NCBI RefSeq assembly: GCF_036417845.1
Contig: NC_089985.1
Span: 25,440,583 to 25,504,582 of the forward strand
Source: Apteryx mantelli
Taxonomy: Eukaryota > Chordata > Aves > Apterygiformes > Apterygidae
DNA: 64,000 nt
Direction of reading: 5' to 3'
This document shows positions 1 to 12,829 of the stretch, piece by piece. Position 1 is the stretch's first letter. The number at the start of each line of letters is the position of its first letter. The translations under genes and the position numbers were made by a program. The notes beneath the pieces were generated by a model, which ran no database searches, was not told the DNA's origin, and worked only from the letters and a program-made list of their open reading frames with translations.

Positions 1-959
1 CATGGGGAAGCAGTGTCTCTGGGGAAGGAATTCAGAAAGAAACGGAGCAGCAACCTCCTGGGGTGGAAGTTATGATAGAAGTTACACAACTGACAGGCTG
101 GATTAGCAATCTGGTAGACATTAAAAATAAATAAATTCTGCAGAGGCATTAGCCCTTTCTCTCTCAATAAACCTCTCACATGCTCTCTCTGTCCTTTATA
201 AACACCTGGGCAGACCCTGAGCAGACCCACAAAGGTTTGCTTTGTTTTAGGGAGCAAAGATGAGATCCGGCAGGTAAAAGCTGCAAAATGGAAACACTTG
301 GATTCCTTTTGGCAGGCACAGATGGCTAAAAATACCGTTTGGCATTTTGTCTAATACCATTTGGTAGTAGAGGAGCTCCAGAGATGTCAACAGGAAGCCC
401 TAGAGGTTAGAAGGAATGATGTAATTGCATGTGACATAATGCTTGGTGTAGAGATTTCCTGGAACTGATTAGTGCCATTCATGATAACAGCAGCCAGCGA
501 GAGTGCGAGGACTGGGTGAAGGCCCAGGCTATATTCAGGATTTGGATACTTTTCTTCCCTTTTTAACAAGATGTCTGGTCTCATTCTTTCAGATACACAA
601 TACAATAACAGTGGGGTTTTTCCATGCAACTTTGTTTGGGAAGACTTTGAAGCAGCACACTTGCCAGGAATGCATAGCTACTCCCACACAGAAGGTCACA
701 GAGAGACAACTGCAGAGGTGGAAGGACAACGCAGACTCCTGGGCCCTCCTTCCTCTAACCACTCAAATATCCTCCCCTCCATTCCCCTCTCTTTCCTTGA
801 AGTATGATTTGCAATCAGGTCGTCCTCATCAGTGTATTGTTTTTGTGCCTAGTCTATACACAAGAGCTATAAAGTGCCGTCTATATTTAACAGGAGGTCT
901 CTGATCTGTGTGAGTGGGTGGAAATTGATAGCAAGTGACATGGACACTGACAACAGTAC
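1..959. other. Non-coding DNA, no recognised element
   Basis: Moderate-GC unique sequence. Overlapping short open frames on both strands between about 390 and 1010 have no recognisable domain and no convincing splice context. A TATA-like word lies near 870 but has no initiator or CpG-rich surroundings, so I do not call a promoter. Confidence 0.6.
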
Positions 960-1830
960 ACAAACTCTGCAGCACTCTTAAAACTTTTAATTGCATTTTA
1001 AAGTAACGTAACAAGGCAATGTTTAATGAGTACTTTGTTTAAGAAATTCTGACTTTATAAGCTAATTAAAGAGAAAGAAGGGTTACTGCACCAGGGCAAC
1101 AAATCCAGGCTGCTGAATGCCTATACTACAGCAACGTGTAGTTCAGATTCAATTGGCAGCCTTGCAAATCTCCATCCAACCAGCATGAATGATTTTTTTT
1201 TTTGACTGGCAAATAAATTATTATTATCGTCATGATTATGTTAATAAAAAAAGTAAAGGGTAGGCAAGTAGTTTTCTTGCCAGGGCTGGTAAATTTTCAT
1301 GACACTTTTTGCAAAGCCGTCATATGGTTGGATTAGATGAAACTGGAAGGCTTTATGTGCGTAGCATTTAACTTTAAACATTCTTCATGGAAACTTACAC
1401 GGCACATAATTTACATATTCAATACCAGTGACAATTTACTTCTCCCATCTGAGCAGGGCTTTCAACTGTGCCACTTGAACTAAATTAATAAACAGTAATT
1501 ACAGAATGTTGTGCGAGCTAGCTGTTGATGTTGAGAAGATTCTAATCAACACCTTCTTTTAAGGGCCAATTAAAGCTGAATGTATGCAATATAAACATCT
1601 TCTTGTATTTAGACGTGAACTGGAGAACAAGGTAAAAAATAAAAATCAGAACAATTACAGTAGGTTAGAGATGATCTAATGGAATGATGAATCTTCATTA
1701 ATTGTGAAAGCAGCAGTAATTTCTAAAAACCACTAGCCACCGTCCTTTGCATAGCATTAACAACTTACGCAAGTTAATTCTGGCTAGGATAAACCTTCAT
1801 GCTTTCACTGACAAGCTTTTCTCGGAAAGC
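960..1830. other. Candidate conserved non-coding element (AT-rich)
   Basis: AT-rich, low in CpG and free of long simple repeats apart from one T11 run near 1193. It is dense in homeodomain-type cores (AATTAA, TTAATT, TAATTA variants), typical of deeply conserved developmental enhancers. There is no open frame of note. Without a cross-species alignment, conservation is an inference from texture only. The word TGGTTGGATTAGATGA near 1326 recalls the 3' end of CR1 LINEs but stands alone. Confidence 0.35.
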
Positions 1831-4800
1831 AGGTCTGCATCTGCCTTCAATTTCCCCTGCAGCATTCACCTGTCTGTAAGACAACCCTACATCTAAAGTG
1901 AGTCCAGAGCCATGGGAGAAAAAAGGCTACCTCGGGGCAGGAGAGAGTAAAGGAAAACGTACCAATCCCATTAGCGCTGCCTGCTAGGAGAGGGAGAGAT
2001 GCTCCCTGGTAGGTGATGTGGGGAGGATTTGCACTGCACAGCCCCCACTAACACTGCTGGGGAGAATATAAACACAAGAACAAGTCTAAGCGAGGGTTAA
2101 GGCTACCCCAAATTGTCTCACATCGCTTACAGCGAAAGAGCACTACAGGGGGGTAGTTACACCAGAGCAGCTAATGCACATGTACCTGCTGCTGATGTGG
2201 ACTCCTTCACCCCACTGGAAACATGAGGTAGTTGAAGGTAGTTTATTTCCAAAAGGCAAATTTAAGATAATCCTTGTTTCTGAAGTACCTGAAGGACAGA
2301 GGAAAAGCCATATTTGATTTAAAAAGAGATGATCTCAAGTATACTGAAGGGAAACTGCAGGAGCAACTCAGACTTGTGCATCAACCTTATGAACTGTCAA
2401 TAACTTCATCCAAACCACAGCTCACTGCTTCCTAAAGCACATCTGAAAAACATCATCTAAATGTGTGCAATGCAGCATGTGCAAAATTTGTCCTCCAACC
2501 TAGAAGATACAACAGGCTAATTAAGGTAAGGAAAACATCTGTTCCAATACTGCCCCCGACTCATTTGGACAAAATGACTGCATCGTTTATGGTCATTTAG
2601 TATCCAGAAACGCTACCATAGTAATAGGATGTTGTCACCTCAGGCACTACTGAAATCTACAGGAACTTTACTTGTTTAAGAATTATAGGATTAGGCATGT
2701 GATCAACGTTTCTTCCCTTTGAAAATAAACATTTCCACTTAACATTTCTCTAGCAGTGTGAGATCCTTATCTTGCGACAGTATTTGGTTCCACTGACATT
2801 ATCTTTTAATTAGTTATTTAAAAATATATGTTAGAGGGTGGGGGTGGTGAGTGGACTGTTAAACCTGACAGGTCAGATATGTTCTTACAAGCTCTGCTAA
2901 TCCCAGCCATTGAAAATAAGGCCAAGCTAGCACTTTAAAGACCAAGACAGCAAAAAGCTTTGCGTTTTGGGTTCCAGAAGTTCACGAGGCAGCCCAAGCG
3001 CTCTGTCACCCTGAGCAGAGGCCTAGGGCAGAGGAGGGGAGCAGGAGCAGCGAGAAGTGGAAAACAGCCCTTCAAATGGGAAACTAGTCCCATGAAGAGG
3101 GGAGGAAAATGGCATGATCTATATGCGGGCAAGCTCTGCAGGATAGGTCTGCCCTACGTGACAGTAGTGTAATCGCCTCAGGTGAGTTTGGTGTAAGGCT
3201 TCAGGTGACTTACAAAAGGCCAAGTGCTAAGATGTTTACCAAGCATGAGGAGATGCCAGTAATAAAAAGGGAGACAACTGTGTTCAGTACCCTCTGCACT
3301 GTCTCTATATAAGGGTTTATAGGTGCAAAATCATAAAAGGTTTCTCCAAGATGCTTCAAAATATATGGGCAGGTTTGGGGTTTTAGTTTTTAGCATGGTA
3401 AGAGTTAGGAAGATGGGTGTGCTGGTATGCTGAACTTGTTTTTCCCCCAAGAATTATGTTTATTTCCTAACAAACTGTCTTTGTAAGAAAGAAACTGGGA
3501 CGTGTGTATATACAACAGGCCATTTCAGAGGTACTCAGACACTCACAGAAAGCACCCATTCAGTAAAACCAGTTTTCTTCTAACCTTCAGCAGAGCTAAG
3601 AACTATGATTTGTTTCTGGTTTTGAGTTGCTTTTAAACCTCAGTTGAGTAAATGTGTTGATGATTTCAGGATTTTCTGAACAGTGGAAGGCATCAAAGTA
3701 AACATCTGAAGAATACTGATAGTATGACATGGACTCCAAACTCCCATTTACTGCAATATCTGCTGTCCAATTCAATATGCAGCATGCGATACAATTTTTA
3801 TTCTGATCAGAATGAATTTCTAAGTCTGAATCCCCTTGCAGTGACTGTGGTATATCAGTAACTTCCCGGCAAACCGGGAGGTGCAGAGGAATGGAACTGA
3901 AGCAAGCAGGAAGCGAATGAGTCTACATTTATGTCCTCTATAGATTTTTGTTTTCCACTAAAAGTTTTCTCATCCCTAAAGTCACTTTTGTCCTTTTTTC
4001 ACATCTCTCAAGTGCTACTCGGTCAATAAGTCAAATGAAATTCCTCACTTGCCGATAATACTTTTTAAATGCAAGCCAAGCCTCTTGGTTTTTCATACCT
4101 GGACACCTGCTTTTTTAAAAAATGCTATTGGATAATTTCCCTCTCTAGTCTTTCATAGGCTAGTGCCTTGGCCCGTATGCACCTTGTGTGCTAAGTCTCA
4201 TGCATAACTGCAATGGGCGATTAGTCCAATTAAGTCCCCAGCAAATTCAATGGCTTGTGCAAGAGTAGATGGGGCACAATATGTAATTTCAGCTTTTTTT
4301 TGTGAGGGTTTTCAGTCCTTCCATGAACTAAATCATTTTATCAGTTTCTCTCTTTTTCTTTCCTTTTTTTTTAAATTTGTCCCATTAAACTACAGAACTG
4401 GAACATTTTCATGAATAGTTTCTTTCTGCTTTAACTCAAGGAGTTCCTGACATAACAAAAACTGGTAATTAACTGGCTCGAAGACTTTTACAATAGCCTC
4501 TTTAAATAAGTCCTAGTATGCGGCACTTGCAGCACTCACTCCGTGTTGCTGATACCACTGCAATGCACCTTCTATTAAACAGGGTTTGCTACTCTGCATC
4601 AGCTTCAGCTCCTGCCTGTTTTCTCCACTGCTCTCCTGCTTGGAGGTACCGAAGTCCTCTCGGCTTTCTCTGTGGCAAAGGCTAAGCAGATCCTCCACGG
4701 TAGGATCCTGCGCTCAGTCTGCCTGGCTTTCTGCTGCCTCCTTAACCCCCTGGTATGGGCAGGCCACTGGCCACCTCTGGGGAGACATCACTACCTGCTT

Positions 4801-6119
4801 CCTGCTCCACACCTAGTCCTAACAAGTAGAGCCTCTTCCTAGTAGAAGAATCAGGCTTTGATTTTTCTGATTTAACTCAGCAGTGTGCGATTTGTAGCTG
4901 CTGCTGCATGTTGGCTCCAAGCATAGTCGGTTTTGCCTACTCATGCTTATCTCCCCTGGTTACAATGGATTCTGTTTCTGATGAAAATATTACTCTGATG
5001 AGCATTTCTCTGGCTCCACCATACTTTTATGCTTCCTGCTAACTAGAGCAAGCCTTATTGTTGTAGTTCCTAATATTTTCCATCGTTAGTGGATCTAGCT
5101 ATTTTGTTCATAAATAGCATGAAAAAAGCATTAATGTGTATCTTCCCCCAGTGCTCCAGACAGATCAGTTCACTGTGGAACAATTACATACATATGTGCT
5201 AGCCTATATTCTCTTTCTTGCAAAATCAAATCATGTAAGGATGCCTCAGCCAGAACAAGCCATAAAACTAGACAAGGCATAGAAAAAAACATCCCAAAAT
5301 ATGTACTGCTTAAATTACAAAACTATAAAAGAAATAAAGTAAAATTGAAAAGGGCAAAGGAGACACAGTGTAAACACAAGCTCTTATATGTTCTGCGTAA
5401 TATAGAGTGAATGTCATTTTGACATGCTGGTATCGTGAGCTGCCAGCATAGTGCAGAGAGGAAAGGGATCTCTCCAGAATTATGGCAATGCTGCTTTCTC
5501 CCATCAAAACCAGTTACACGATATATGTCCGTGGTTGCCAGGTCTAACTGCCTACTTGAAAACTAAACCAGTAGAAATAATTTCCTAAATAATTGTTTTT
5601 AAAGCATCTAGAGATACCATGAATCTTCAGAATTCCCTTTGGAAACACAACACTTTTAGTGGGGGCATCTTTGCTCTGCAAAGTCGCGTTCTGGCTCTTC
5701 ACACCGCAAACCCTGTCAGTGCAACAAATACCTCCCTGCACCTGAGTGTCCTCCTCAAACCTGCTGTGCTCAGGCCTTCTAAAGGACATAAACGAGGCAT
5801 TTGTAACCCACTGGTAAGTTGATTTTGTGCCGTTGAAAAATCTCCTCCTTAACACAAATACTCCATCACTGTCAGCTGAACATGTTTAACTTTTGAATTA
5901 ATGTTATTTTCAAGAGGTCAGACATGTGACAGTAAGCACAGACTTTTGCCAAGCCATGTAGTTCAGGCCTGAATCTGAATTTCCCCAGAGCCTGGTATTG
6001 TTTAAATGTGGGTAACTGGCTCTGGCTCATCACTAATGCAAAACTTATGTGTTCTAGACTCCTTCGTGGCTTTGCTCCCAGCTTCCTTCCCTGTACAGCC
6101 ATAGCAAGTCAGGTCTGCT
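1831..6119. other. Non-coding DNA, no recognised element
   Basis: Unique sequence of ordinary composition with no microsatellite longer than about 12 bases and no family-level repeat that I recognise. Short open frames near 2935-3170, 4513-4816 and 5310-6100 occur on both strands and encode no recognisable protein. A strong splice-donor-like word (AG followed by GTGAGT) occurs near 3180 but has no matching exon signal. Confidence 0.55.
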
Positions 6120-7110
6120 CGGTGTCCTCTTCTGCCACGACTGCGGGGCGCACAGCTTCACCGATTAGAGGGATCACAGAATAACAAAAGCCCTTATTCC
6201 TCCCATTTTGTCCCCATCCCGAAGACTGCCAGGTACTGCAGCTGGCATTGAGGTTTTGGTAACAGGAACATATTTGTAAAACTTACACCTCCACCTTCTC
6301 CCGAAAGAGCACCACAGTGGCCAACCCATGGGACGGGAGCCCCCCGCAGTGGCCTGCTGGCTCTGCCCCCCGTCACGCCGCCATGGGGCTGGGGACAGGA
6401 GGAGATGCCTGCCGAAAAGAGGGACTCGCTGCTGGGCCACTCGCAGCGGAAAAGGGAGCCAGGCCCCACTCTGAGGATGCTCTATTTTACATTAAATTGT
6501 AATCAGATGAAATACTGAATCAACGCTCTGTAGAACATCTTTTGGTGGTTATACAGATGTTCAGAAATATTTTAGGAAGGGATATTTGTGGAGGCACATG
6601 CAGCTGAAAACCTATGGCCTCTGGTTCTGGCAGAAACATGTAGCATCCTTGGTCCCCCGCACCGGCGCCTAAGCCTTGGCAGCCAGCAACGCTCCGCTGG
6701 TTTCCGTGGGCTTCGGGACAGGTCTGACCCACCTGATACGCGTATCACAGCCAGGCTGTAATAAGCTAAGACTCAGATTTCTGTAAAAGAGTTTCACAGC
6801 TAGCCTGCTCTCACCAAATTAATTATTAAAAATACCGAGTCCTTCAGAAGCAAGTTTGTCGGAAGGAGAGCCATGCCGTCCTTCCTCCCGTACCTATTCG
6901 TTGCAAACACCAGAAGAAACGTTGCGCAAACCTTGGCGTTTGTTTTCCCCACGCGGTAATGCCGGAGGTTGCACACTGCCGCTGTGACCGCTGCACCCCG
7001 AGGGGTTTTGTGGGGCGCAGGTCCCCGCCGCGCGCAAACAGCCCAGCCTTCGGGAGCAGAGTTTCAGGGAGTCCTTCTTCCTCTGTCCCGGGAGAGCACA
7101 AGTGGGATCC
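6120..7110. other. Two small GC-enriched pockets
   Basis: GC content rises around 6120-6470 and again around 6640-7110, with scattered CpG dinucleotides. Open frames on both strands in these pockets, including overlapping ones in different frames, are what reduced stop-codon density produces by chance. No domain or splice structure supports an exon. Weak promoter or regulatory use is possible but unsupported. Confidence 0.4.
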
Positions 7111-8934
7111 AGGTCTCCTTCCAGTTACGTTTTATTTTCCAGCCTGCTTTGTAATTCGGCTAGCGTTTTGGTTCACACTTAACTGGCACCGGTATTTCCA
7201 CCACACCCTTGTCTCTTCAGACAAACAACCTCTGTCCTAACCTCTGGCAGAGCTGAACCTAGTGAGTAAGAAGAAACAGCAGTTAAGGCATAATAAATAA
7301 AGCTACCCTAAAGAAATACCTACGCAAAGCAAGATGAATGGGCATCATCTACCTGGACAGTGTTGCCTCTAAACATGGGAGGAATAAATCAGATATGTCA
7401 GGTGCACTAGGACAGCTGACAAACAGGGCATGACGGTTCTCGAAACGTTAGATTTATCTCTGCTCATTTGGATCAAACACTTGTAATAGTTGTGGATTAA
7501 TTTCCTTCCCATAGTCAAAACAATAAAAGCTAGGAACCATTTTATTAATTTCCCAAACAGTGTCAGATAAGCAGAATTGCATTTAAAAAAGTAAACACCC
7601 TGCTATAGAATTGGAGGATATGTAAGCATTTGGGGCTTTTTTCTGTGTCTGTAAAAGGGGGAGGGTTTTAGCATTATGAATAGATTTCATTTTGTAAGTT
7701 GTGCTACAAAGCACTGATAAGGCAACGGGAAAGCAGCAGAGATTGAGGCAGAGCAGGAAGAAATAGCACCCATAGTAGGAGACAGCCGCTTACTTTGTGG
7801 CTCACGTCTGAATAAAGATGCCATTGTTCAGCCAGAAGAATGTGCATATTCGCCAGCCCGGCACAGAATAGCTCAGTGTATCTAGAACTCCCCAAGTGTC
7901 CAAATTACAGCCCCAGGGCCAAAACTGGCCTTGCTGCTTTTGGAAGAATGACCCTCTGCTTAATTAATCAGAGCTTTAACTGTGAGTGATCCCAGGACAC
8001 ACTTTTCTCAGGCCTTTTTCTTAGGCCCGCTTGTTCGGAACAAACCTTTAAATGTTCTCTGGCTGATTTTTGACCGTTTTTTTCCCCTTTCAAGATTATT
8101 ATTTCCTGTTTTAATGTGAGAGCTCATTAGAAATGAAGACCAGCATCTAGATGATCTCAGTTCAGCTTACTTGGATAGGGAATTACAGGAATGATTGGCT
8201 CCGGATGGAGAGACACTGGCTCCCTTTCAAGGCCTACCAAGACAGATTAAGGCTATAGACTCCCAGAATATTGCTACTGCAATTTTATTTTCACCTACTA
8301 AGGGAGAATTACACCAGAGCCAATTACGTTGTACATGCAGTTCTGTTAGTCATATAAGATGCCATAGCCGTAACTCTGGCTGTTCTGCGTAGGATCCTTA
8401 CCAAGATCTCCCATTCACTCTGCACGAGACAGGCTTCAACTGACATCAAAGATGACTTCTTCTAGCTGTCATATTCTAAGTGTTTGCAGTCTCATAAAGC
8501 TTTTCCTTCTGTCAGAACAGATCTGAGATTTGGTGGCAACTAGAAATGCATGAAAGCAATGAAAAACATGCAAAATTTCACTCCACCTTTTCTACTCATT
8601 TTTATAGTAAAATTCATCCTACTCTAATTTAAGTTAAAATATAACATGGAAATTCAAAGATTTTGTTTAAAATGAAAGCAGTAGCATCTTTCTTTTTTTT
8701 ATACTGTGATCTTCTCAGTGAAAACCAAAGGAATTTTGGCCATCTTTAAAAACTTACAGCAAAATATACAAACTAAAAAATTTCAAGGTTTTAAAAACGT
8801 CAGCATGAATGTTTTGAAAAGCTATAGTGATAATATAATCTGCAGCTAGGGAAGCTGGAGCCATACTGTTTGATAGGCCCTATCTTATGATATCCAATAT
8901 GAAGCTAAGTAAAATGATATGACCGGATGGCCTA
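7111..8934. other. Non-coding AT-rich DNA
   Basis: AT-rich unique sequence, with several A/T runs around 8580-8820. No repeat family, RNA gene or exon is recognised. Confidence 0.55.
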
Positions 8935-8979
8935 ACTAAATTTAGTAGTCTGGTGAATTGCCACTCTACTAAATTTAGT
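8935..8979. promoter_or_regulatory. Inverted pair of MEF2-type palindromes
   Basis: A perfect 14-bp inverted repeat (arms 8935-8948 and 8966-8979, 17-base spacer) in which each arm carries the 12-bp self-palindrome ACTAAATTTAGT. The inner CTAAATTTAG fits the MEF2 consensus YTAWWWWTAR at every position in both copies. The centres are 33 bp apart, close to three helical turns, so two dimers would lie on roughly the same face. The sequence match is direct; binding is an inference. A relic of a palindromic transposon end is the alternative. Confidence 0.4.
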
Positions 8980-9149
8980 CAGCCCGTAATGGGCATTAGA
9001 TATCTACATTCCAAATGATAAAATCTGTGTTGCTTTTTCAGGCTTACAGAGAACGCACACTATACTGTTTTGCAGTATTAAGAAATAAGGAAATCTGAAG
9101 GGAAAACCAGGGGGAGCTGGGAGCCAGGATCCTAAAGACCACAGCAAGA

Positions 9150-9400
9150 ATCGGACGTGCTCAAATCCACGTCCTCACGCTCGAAACTGCCCCGGCGGTA
9201 GTCGAGGGTGCGCGGGTGCCCCCCCAGTGCGTGACCTGAGCGGGGCAGAGGAGGAGGGACTGGCTCTGTACGTGCATTAATCCTCCCCGCCGTAAAGCTG
9301 CCACTCCAAAAGTAACCTTGTGCCTGCGCGATGGGCAGAGGAGCGGCGATAAGTGGGAGCTGGGCTTCTGAGCCTCTCCGCTCTTACAAAACATACGCCG
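9150..9400. other. Small CpG-containing GC pocket
   Basis: A short GC-rich stretch with CpG dinucleotides between AT-rich flanks. Open frames on both strands overlap here without any recognisable product. Confidence 0.35.
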
Positions 9401-10480
9401 ACTGCGTTTTCACACCGTTCCTCCAACATTTTCCATTCTGGCCTTTGTAATCCTGATGGTAAACAGGGCAGCATATTTCTACATAGATTTCCATGCATCT
9501 GTGAGCCAGCTTTACAGCTACGAAAACTGCTAAGTCACTTTCCTCAAAACCGTACTGGAGGTGTTACTTACACAGTTCCTGCTGTTTAAAGGGATTTATG
9601 CTTCTAAGTCCATGTGTGCTGTGACCTCTCTGCAGGCGTGAAACCATGTAGGACACATTTTTTTATGTGACATCTAATAGGGTCAGAAGCTTCTCAAAAA
9701 GTTCTAGCTGGTAAACAAGAATAAAAAATAGAGGTGAAAAGGAAGCACCGTGATGTTATTTCCATGCCCTTAAACAGAGTTGCAGCCTTCTGTCCTCATC
9801 GAAGAAGCTCCTGGGTGCCCCACATAACTCATAACTCAGTGATACTTTCCGATTACAGACGAGAAATAGCACCCTCGTATCCCATTCAGTTCCCACTAGG
9901 GCATGAAGACACTGTCCTCACATTCAGCAGGTTCTGCAGAGCAGGCAGTATACCAGAGAATGAATATCTAATTGTAAGATAATTTTGATCCCCACTCTAC
10001 ATTAGACAAATTCAACCTGCCTGAAATTCTGTATGTATGATTCTCTGCAAGAAGCAGTTTTTATTGATCATAGTTGGGTTTATGTGTTTGGCAGTCAGAG
10101 AGGCAGAACACAGTGGGTTTTTTAAAAATAATAGATCTCAAAATAATCAGCTATAGAAACTCCCCATTTCCATACTCATTTATACTGAAAGCAAATGGTA
10201 GCTCCTTGGAAAAATAGTTCATGCTTTTTGGAGGGTTTCTAAAATAGTAGGTAAGAAGTAGATATGAAAATAAGATTATTACAGCTATTATCTGTATGCA
10301 GTCTATCCAAAACTGTGCTTCCACAGTTTTTTGGAAACGAGACCAAAAGGACAGAGACAGACACTCAAAACTCAGAATATTTTTTTCCTTCGCAACATTC
10401 CACATTTCATTAAATATTTATCCTTTCTCCAGATTTTTAAATCCGAGTTCCTAATAAAAATGATATGGGAAATGTGATCA
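9401..10480. other. Non-coding DNA, no recognised element
   Basis: Unique sequence of moderate to low GC. A minus-strand open frame at 10151-10405 is hydrophobic and AT-driven, with no recognised family. Confidence 0.5.
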
Positions 10481-10499
10481 CCCTCTCCGAGTGTCCTCC

Positions 10500-11230
10500 T
10501 CAAAACACCAGGAAAGGTTGGTGTCTGACACGGTGGGTTACTGCAGGTGTCACAAAACTGACCCCACGGGTAGGGACAGACCCCCCCGGAGAGCCTTCCC
10601 GGTGCCCCCGCAGGGGCGCAGCAGCCTGCACCTCGTGGTGGCTGTCGTGGAGAAAACCTGCGCGGGACACGGACACCAACGTTAGCAATGCCTCAAGTGG
10701 GGGAAGAAAAGCTGTGGCAGGGCTTATTAGAAACCTGTGAATCCGACCACAGCATCGAAACGCGCAGGGAACCAGGGTGCCCTAGTTCTGCTGCTCACAG
10801 AATAACTTGTTTTCCTTTTTATAATTATGTCTTAATCATTCTTTATGCTGAAATAAATCATAACATACTTACAACCAGACTCTATTTTAATTTTTTGTCT
10901 TCATATCACTTTCTGTTTGGCCTCACACTGCCATTTTCAGCCCAAATGACATCCCTTCCTATCAAAGCCAATTTGGATTTCTTTTCACAGATACAAGTTT
11001 GCAAGGTATTTTTGTCAAACGATTTACTCAAGTTCAGATGTTACAAATAGATCTGCTGGTGTATAAGAGGCAGAGCAGCCACTCCGGATCCCTCCCAGTG
11101 CGTGCTGGCTTCTCGCTGCGGGGTTTTGCAGCGCCGTAGCAGAGCCCAGGGCGGCTCGCCTGGCTTTGCCACCCGACGGCCGTCGCGGCTCCCGTGCTCG
11201 CTACTGTTGTGCCTCTCGCTTTCAGCACAC
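10500..11230. other. Two small GC pockets separated by AT-rich DNA
   Basis: GC and CpG rise at about 10540-10690 and at 11080-11220. The intervening stretch is AT-rich. Open frames of 60-120 codons on both strands show no domain. Confidence 0.35.
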
Positions 11231-11774
11231 ACGAATACTTGCTGGCAGTGACAACTGGCGTCATTTTTTCCAAACATCATTAGCTCCTTTGTGGCTGTTG
11301 CTGCTTTTTCTTTTCTGATGTGACTCTTCCCCATCTGCCATGGTTTTTCCAAAGTACTTGTAAATACTTGGAAAAATGCTTTAGTTTTGCATTGCTCTTA
11401 AGACCTTAAGATGAGTTTCATCTAGGCTTGCTGATTTACATATATTCATGTTTTACAAGTTTTCTCCCCCTCGCTTTTTAATCAAACACCTGTTTTCACA
11501 AGGCCTTCGCTTCTTCCTAATTGTCAGTCCTTATTATTTTTGTTAAAGACTGATTTTTTTTCTTTAGAAAAAAGCAGTTCTATTGCTCATCCATTTTAAA
11601 ATCATAATTAACTTCATCTCCTTCCTCATTTGCTAATGGGTCTATTTTCTCTCCAGTATTTCCTTTTCCCCTGATACACTCCTAAAAGTCTCTCTTGTTT
11701 CTCTTACCCCCTTTGGCTAACTTTAACTCATTCTGCCTTCAGACTGGGGAAAGGGAGACCTTCACAACATAGTG
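11231..11774. other. Non-coding pyrimidine-rich DNA
   Basis: T- and C-rich unique sequence on the plus strand. No exon or repeat family is recognised before the MIR that begins near 11775. Confidence 0.5.
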
Positions 11775-12010
11775 CGTACAGCTTAGGCACCTTTCTATAC
11801 TTTCAAAGTCTTTTGCAGACATTAACTAATTAACTTTCATAACATGGCAGTGAGGTAGAGAAGTGCTATTAACAGCTTTATTTTGATGAGGAAACTGAAA
11901 GGGAGGTCCTGAATAATCCATGCCAGCTGCAGAGGGAGCTGGTCCAAGGGCCAAAATACCCAGAAATACCTCCCAGCCTCGTGCTCGGGCAGCTAGACAA
12001 CTGCCCCCGC
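11775..12010 (-). mobile_element. MIR-type (CORE-SINE) retroposon, nearly complete
   Basis: Read on the minus strand, this stretch follows the MIR pattern in order. A degraded tRNA-like head with GAGCAC and GCTGGGAG words comes first. Next is the highly typical core word CAGTTTCCTCATC (complement of 11885-11897), then a variant of the 'aataatagcacttacctacctca' stretch around 11838-11875. Last is the L2-like tail with TTAATTAGTTAATG and a degenerate AAAGxxCTTTGAAA word near 11800-11830. MIRs are ancient amniote SINEs mobilised by L2 LINEs. The family call rests on the order and spacing of these words; the outer limits are approximate. An isolated L2 3' tail is the main alternative, but the 5' half argues for MIR. 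Confidence 0.75.
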
Positions 12011-12829
12011 TCGCGGACACGGGAACTGCCCCCATCACGGCAGCAGCAGCAAAATCAGAACGGTGAGCTGACGAAAAGAATGCAAAATCTCTTCTTTCTG
12101 CTCATTTAATTTCAGTTTATCTTTCTAGTCAGGACTCCTTCAAGGTTTCCCACCTAGAACGCTGTTCAGTTCTGCCGGTCAGATATTTCTACATGGTGTT
12201 AATACACCTGGTTACAAATGCCATGAAAGCAGCGCAACTGTGGGCTTAGAGGATCTCTTCTAAAACCTGTTGTTGCTGGATACGAGTGCCTGACTCATTA
12301 CTCTTAAAGAACAATTTCAAAACCATATACTCAAGATATCTTGAACTAAGATTTAACTAGCCCCATGCTACACAGGGGCATATGAGGATATATATTCGCA
12401 TTCAAATATACCAGCCTGGGTTTCCTGTAATTTCATTAATTTCTTTACACCCACACGGTGCAATACAGTGTTCTCCCCATGTTTCTCAGTTTATGGTCGA
12501 TGGACCACTGGTTGGCCACAAGATATCAGAAAGCTGAGGATGAAACAACCATGCATTTTTCAACCAAACCTGAATGTCCAGCCCTACACACATGTTCCCA
12601 CACATGCCAGGGAGCAAACAAAGAGAAGGGGGTGAAATCAAATTAGCAAATGAACAGTCAAAGCCTATCTTAATTTTTAGCTGGTTTGCAAATGTAAAAG
12701 CACTGTGGTTGCATGAGCAGCATGGCCTATGGATACTTCTTTCATGATGGAAATGGTGGAGAAGCACTGCTTTGCGTGCCTGGAACTCCAACAGGTTAAA
12801 TGACCTCCAGAGTCTCATCTCCTAAGCTG
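12011..12829. other. Non-coding DNA, no recognised element
   Basis: Unique sequence. Overlapping short open frames at 12458-12818 run on opposite strands, with no recognised product. Confidence 0.5.

Noticed and set aside
866..880. TATA-like word as a promoter
   Set aside because: No initiator, CpG island or downstream exon; common by chance in AT-rich DNA.
1318..1365. CR1-tail-like word TGGTTGGATTAGATGA
   Set aside because: Only 16 bases resemble the CR1 3' end; no CR1 body or ATTCTATGATTCT tail is present.
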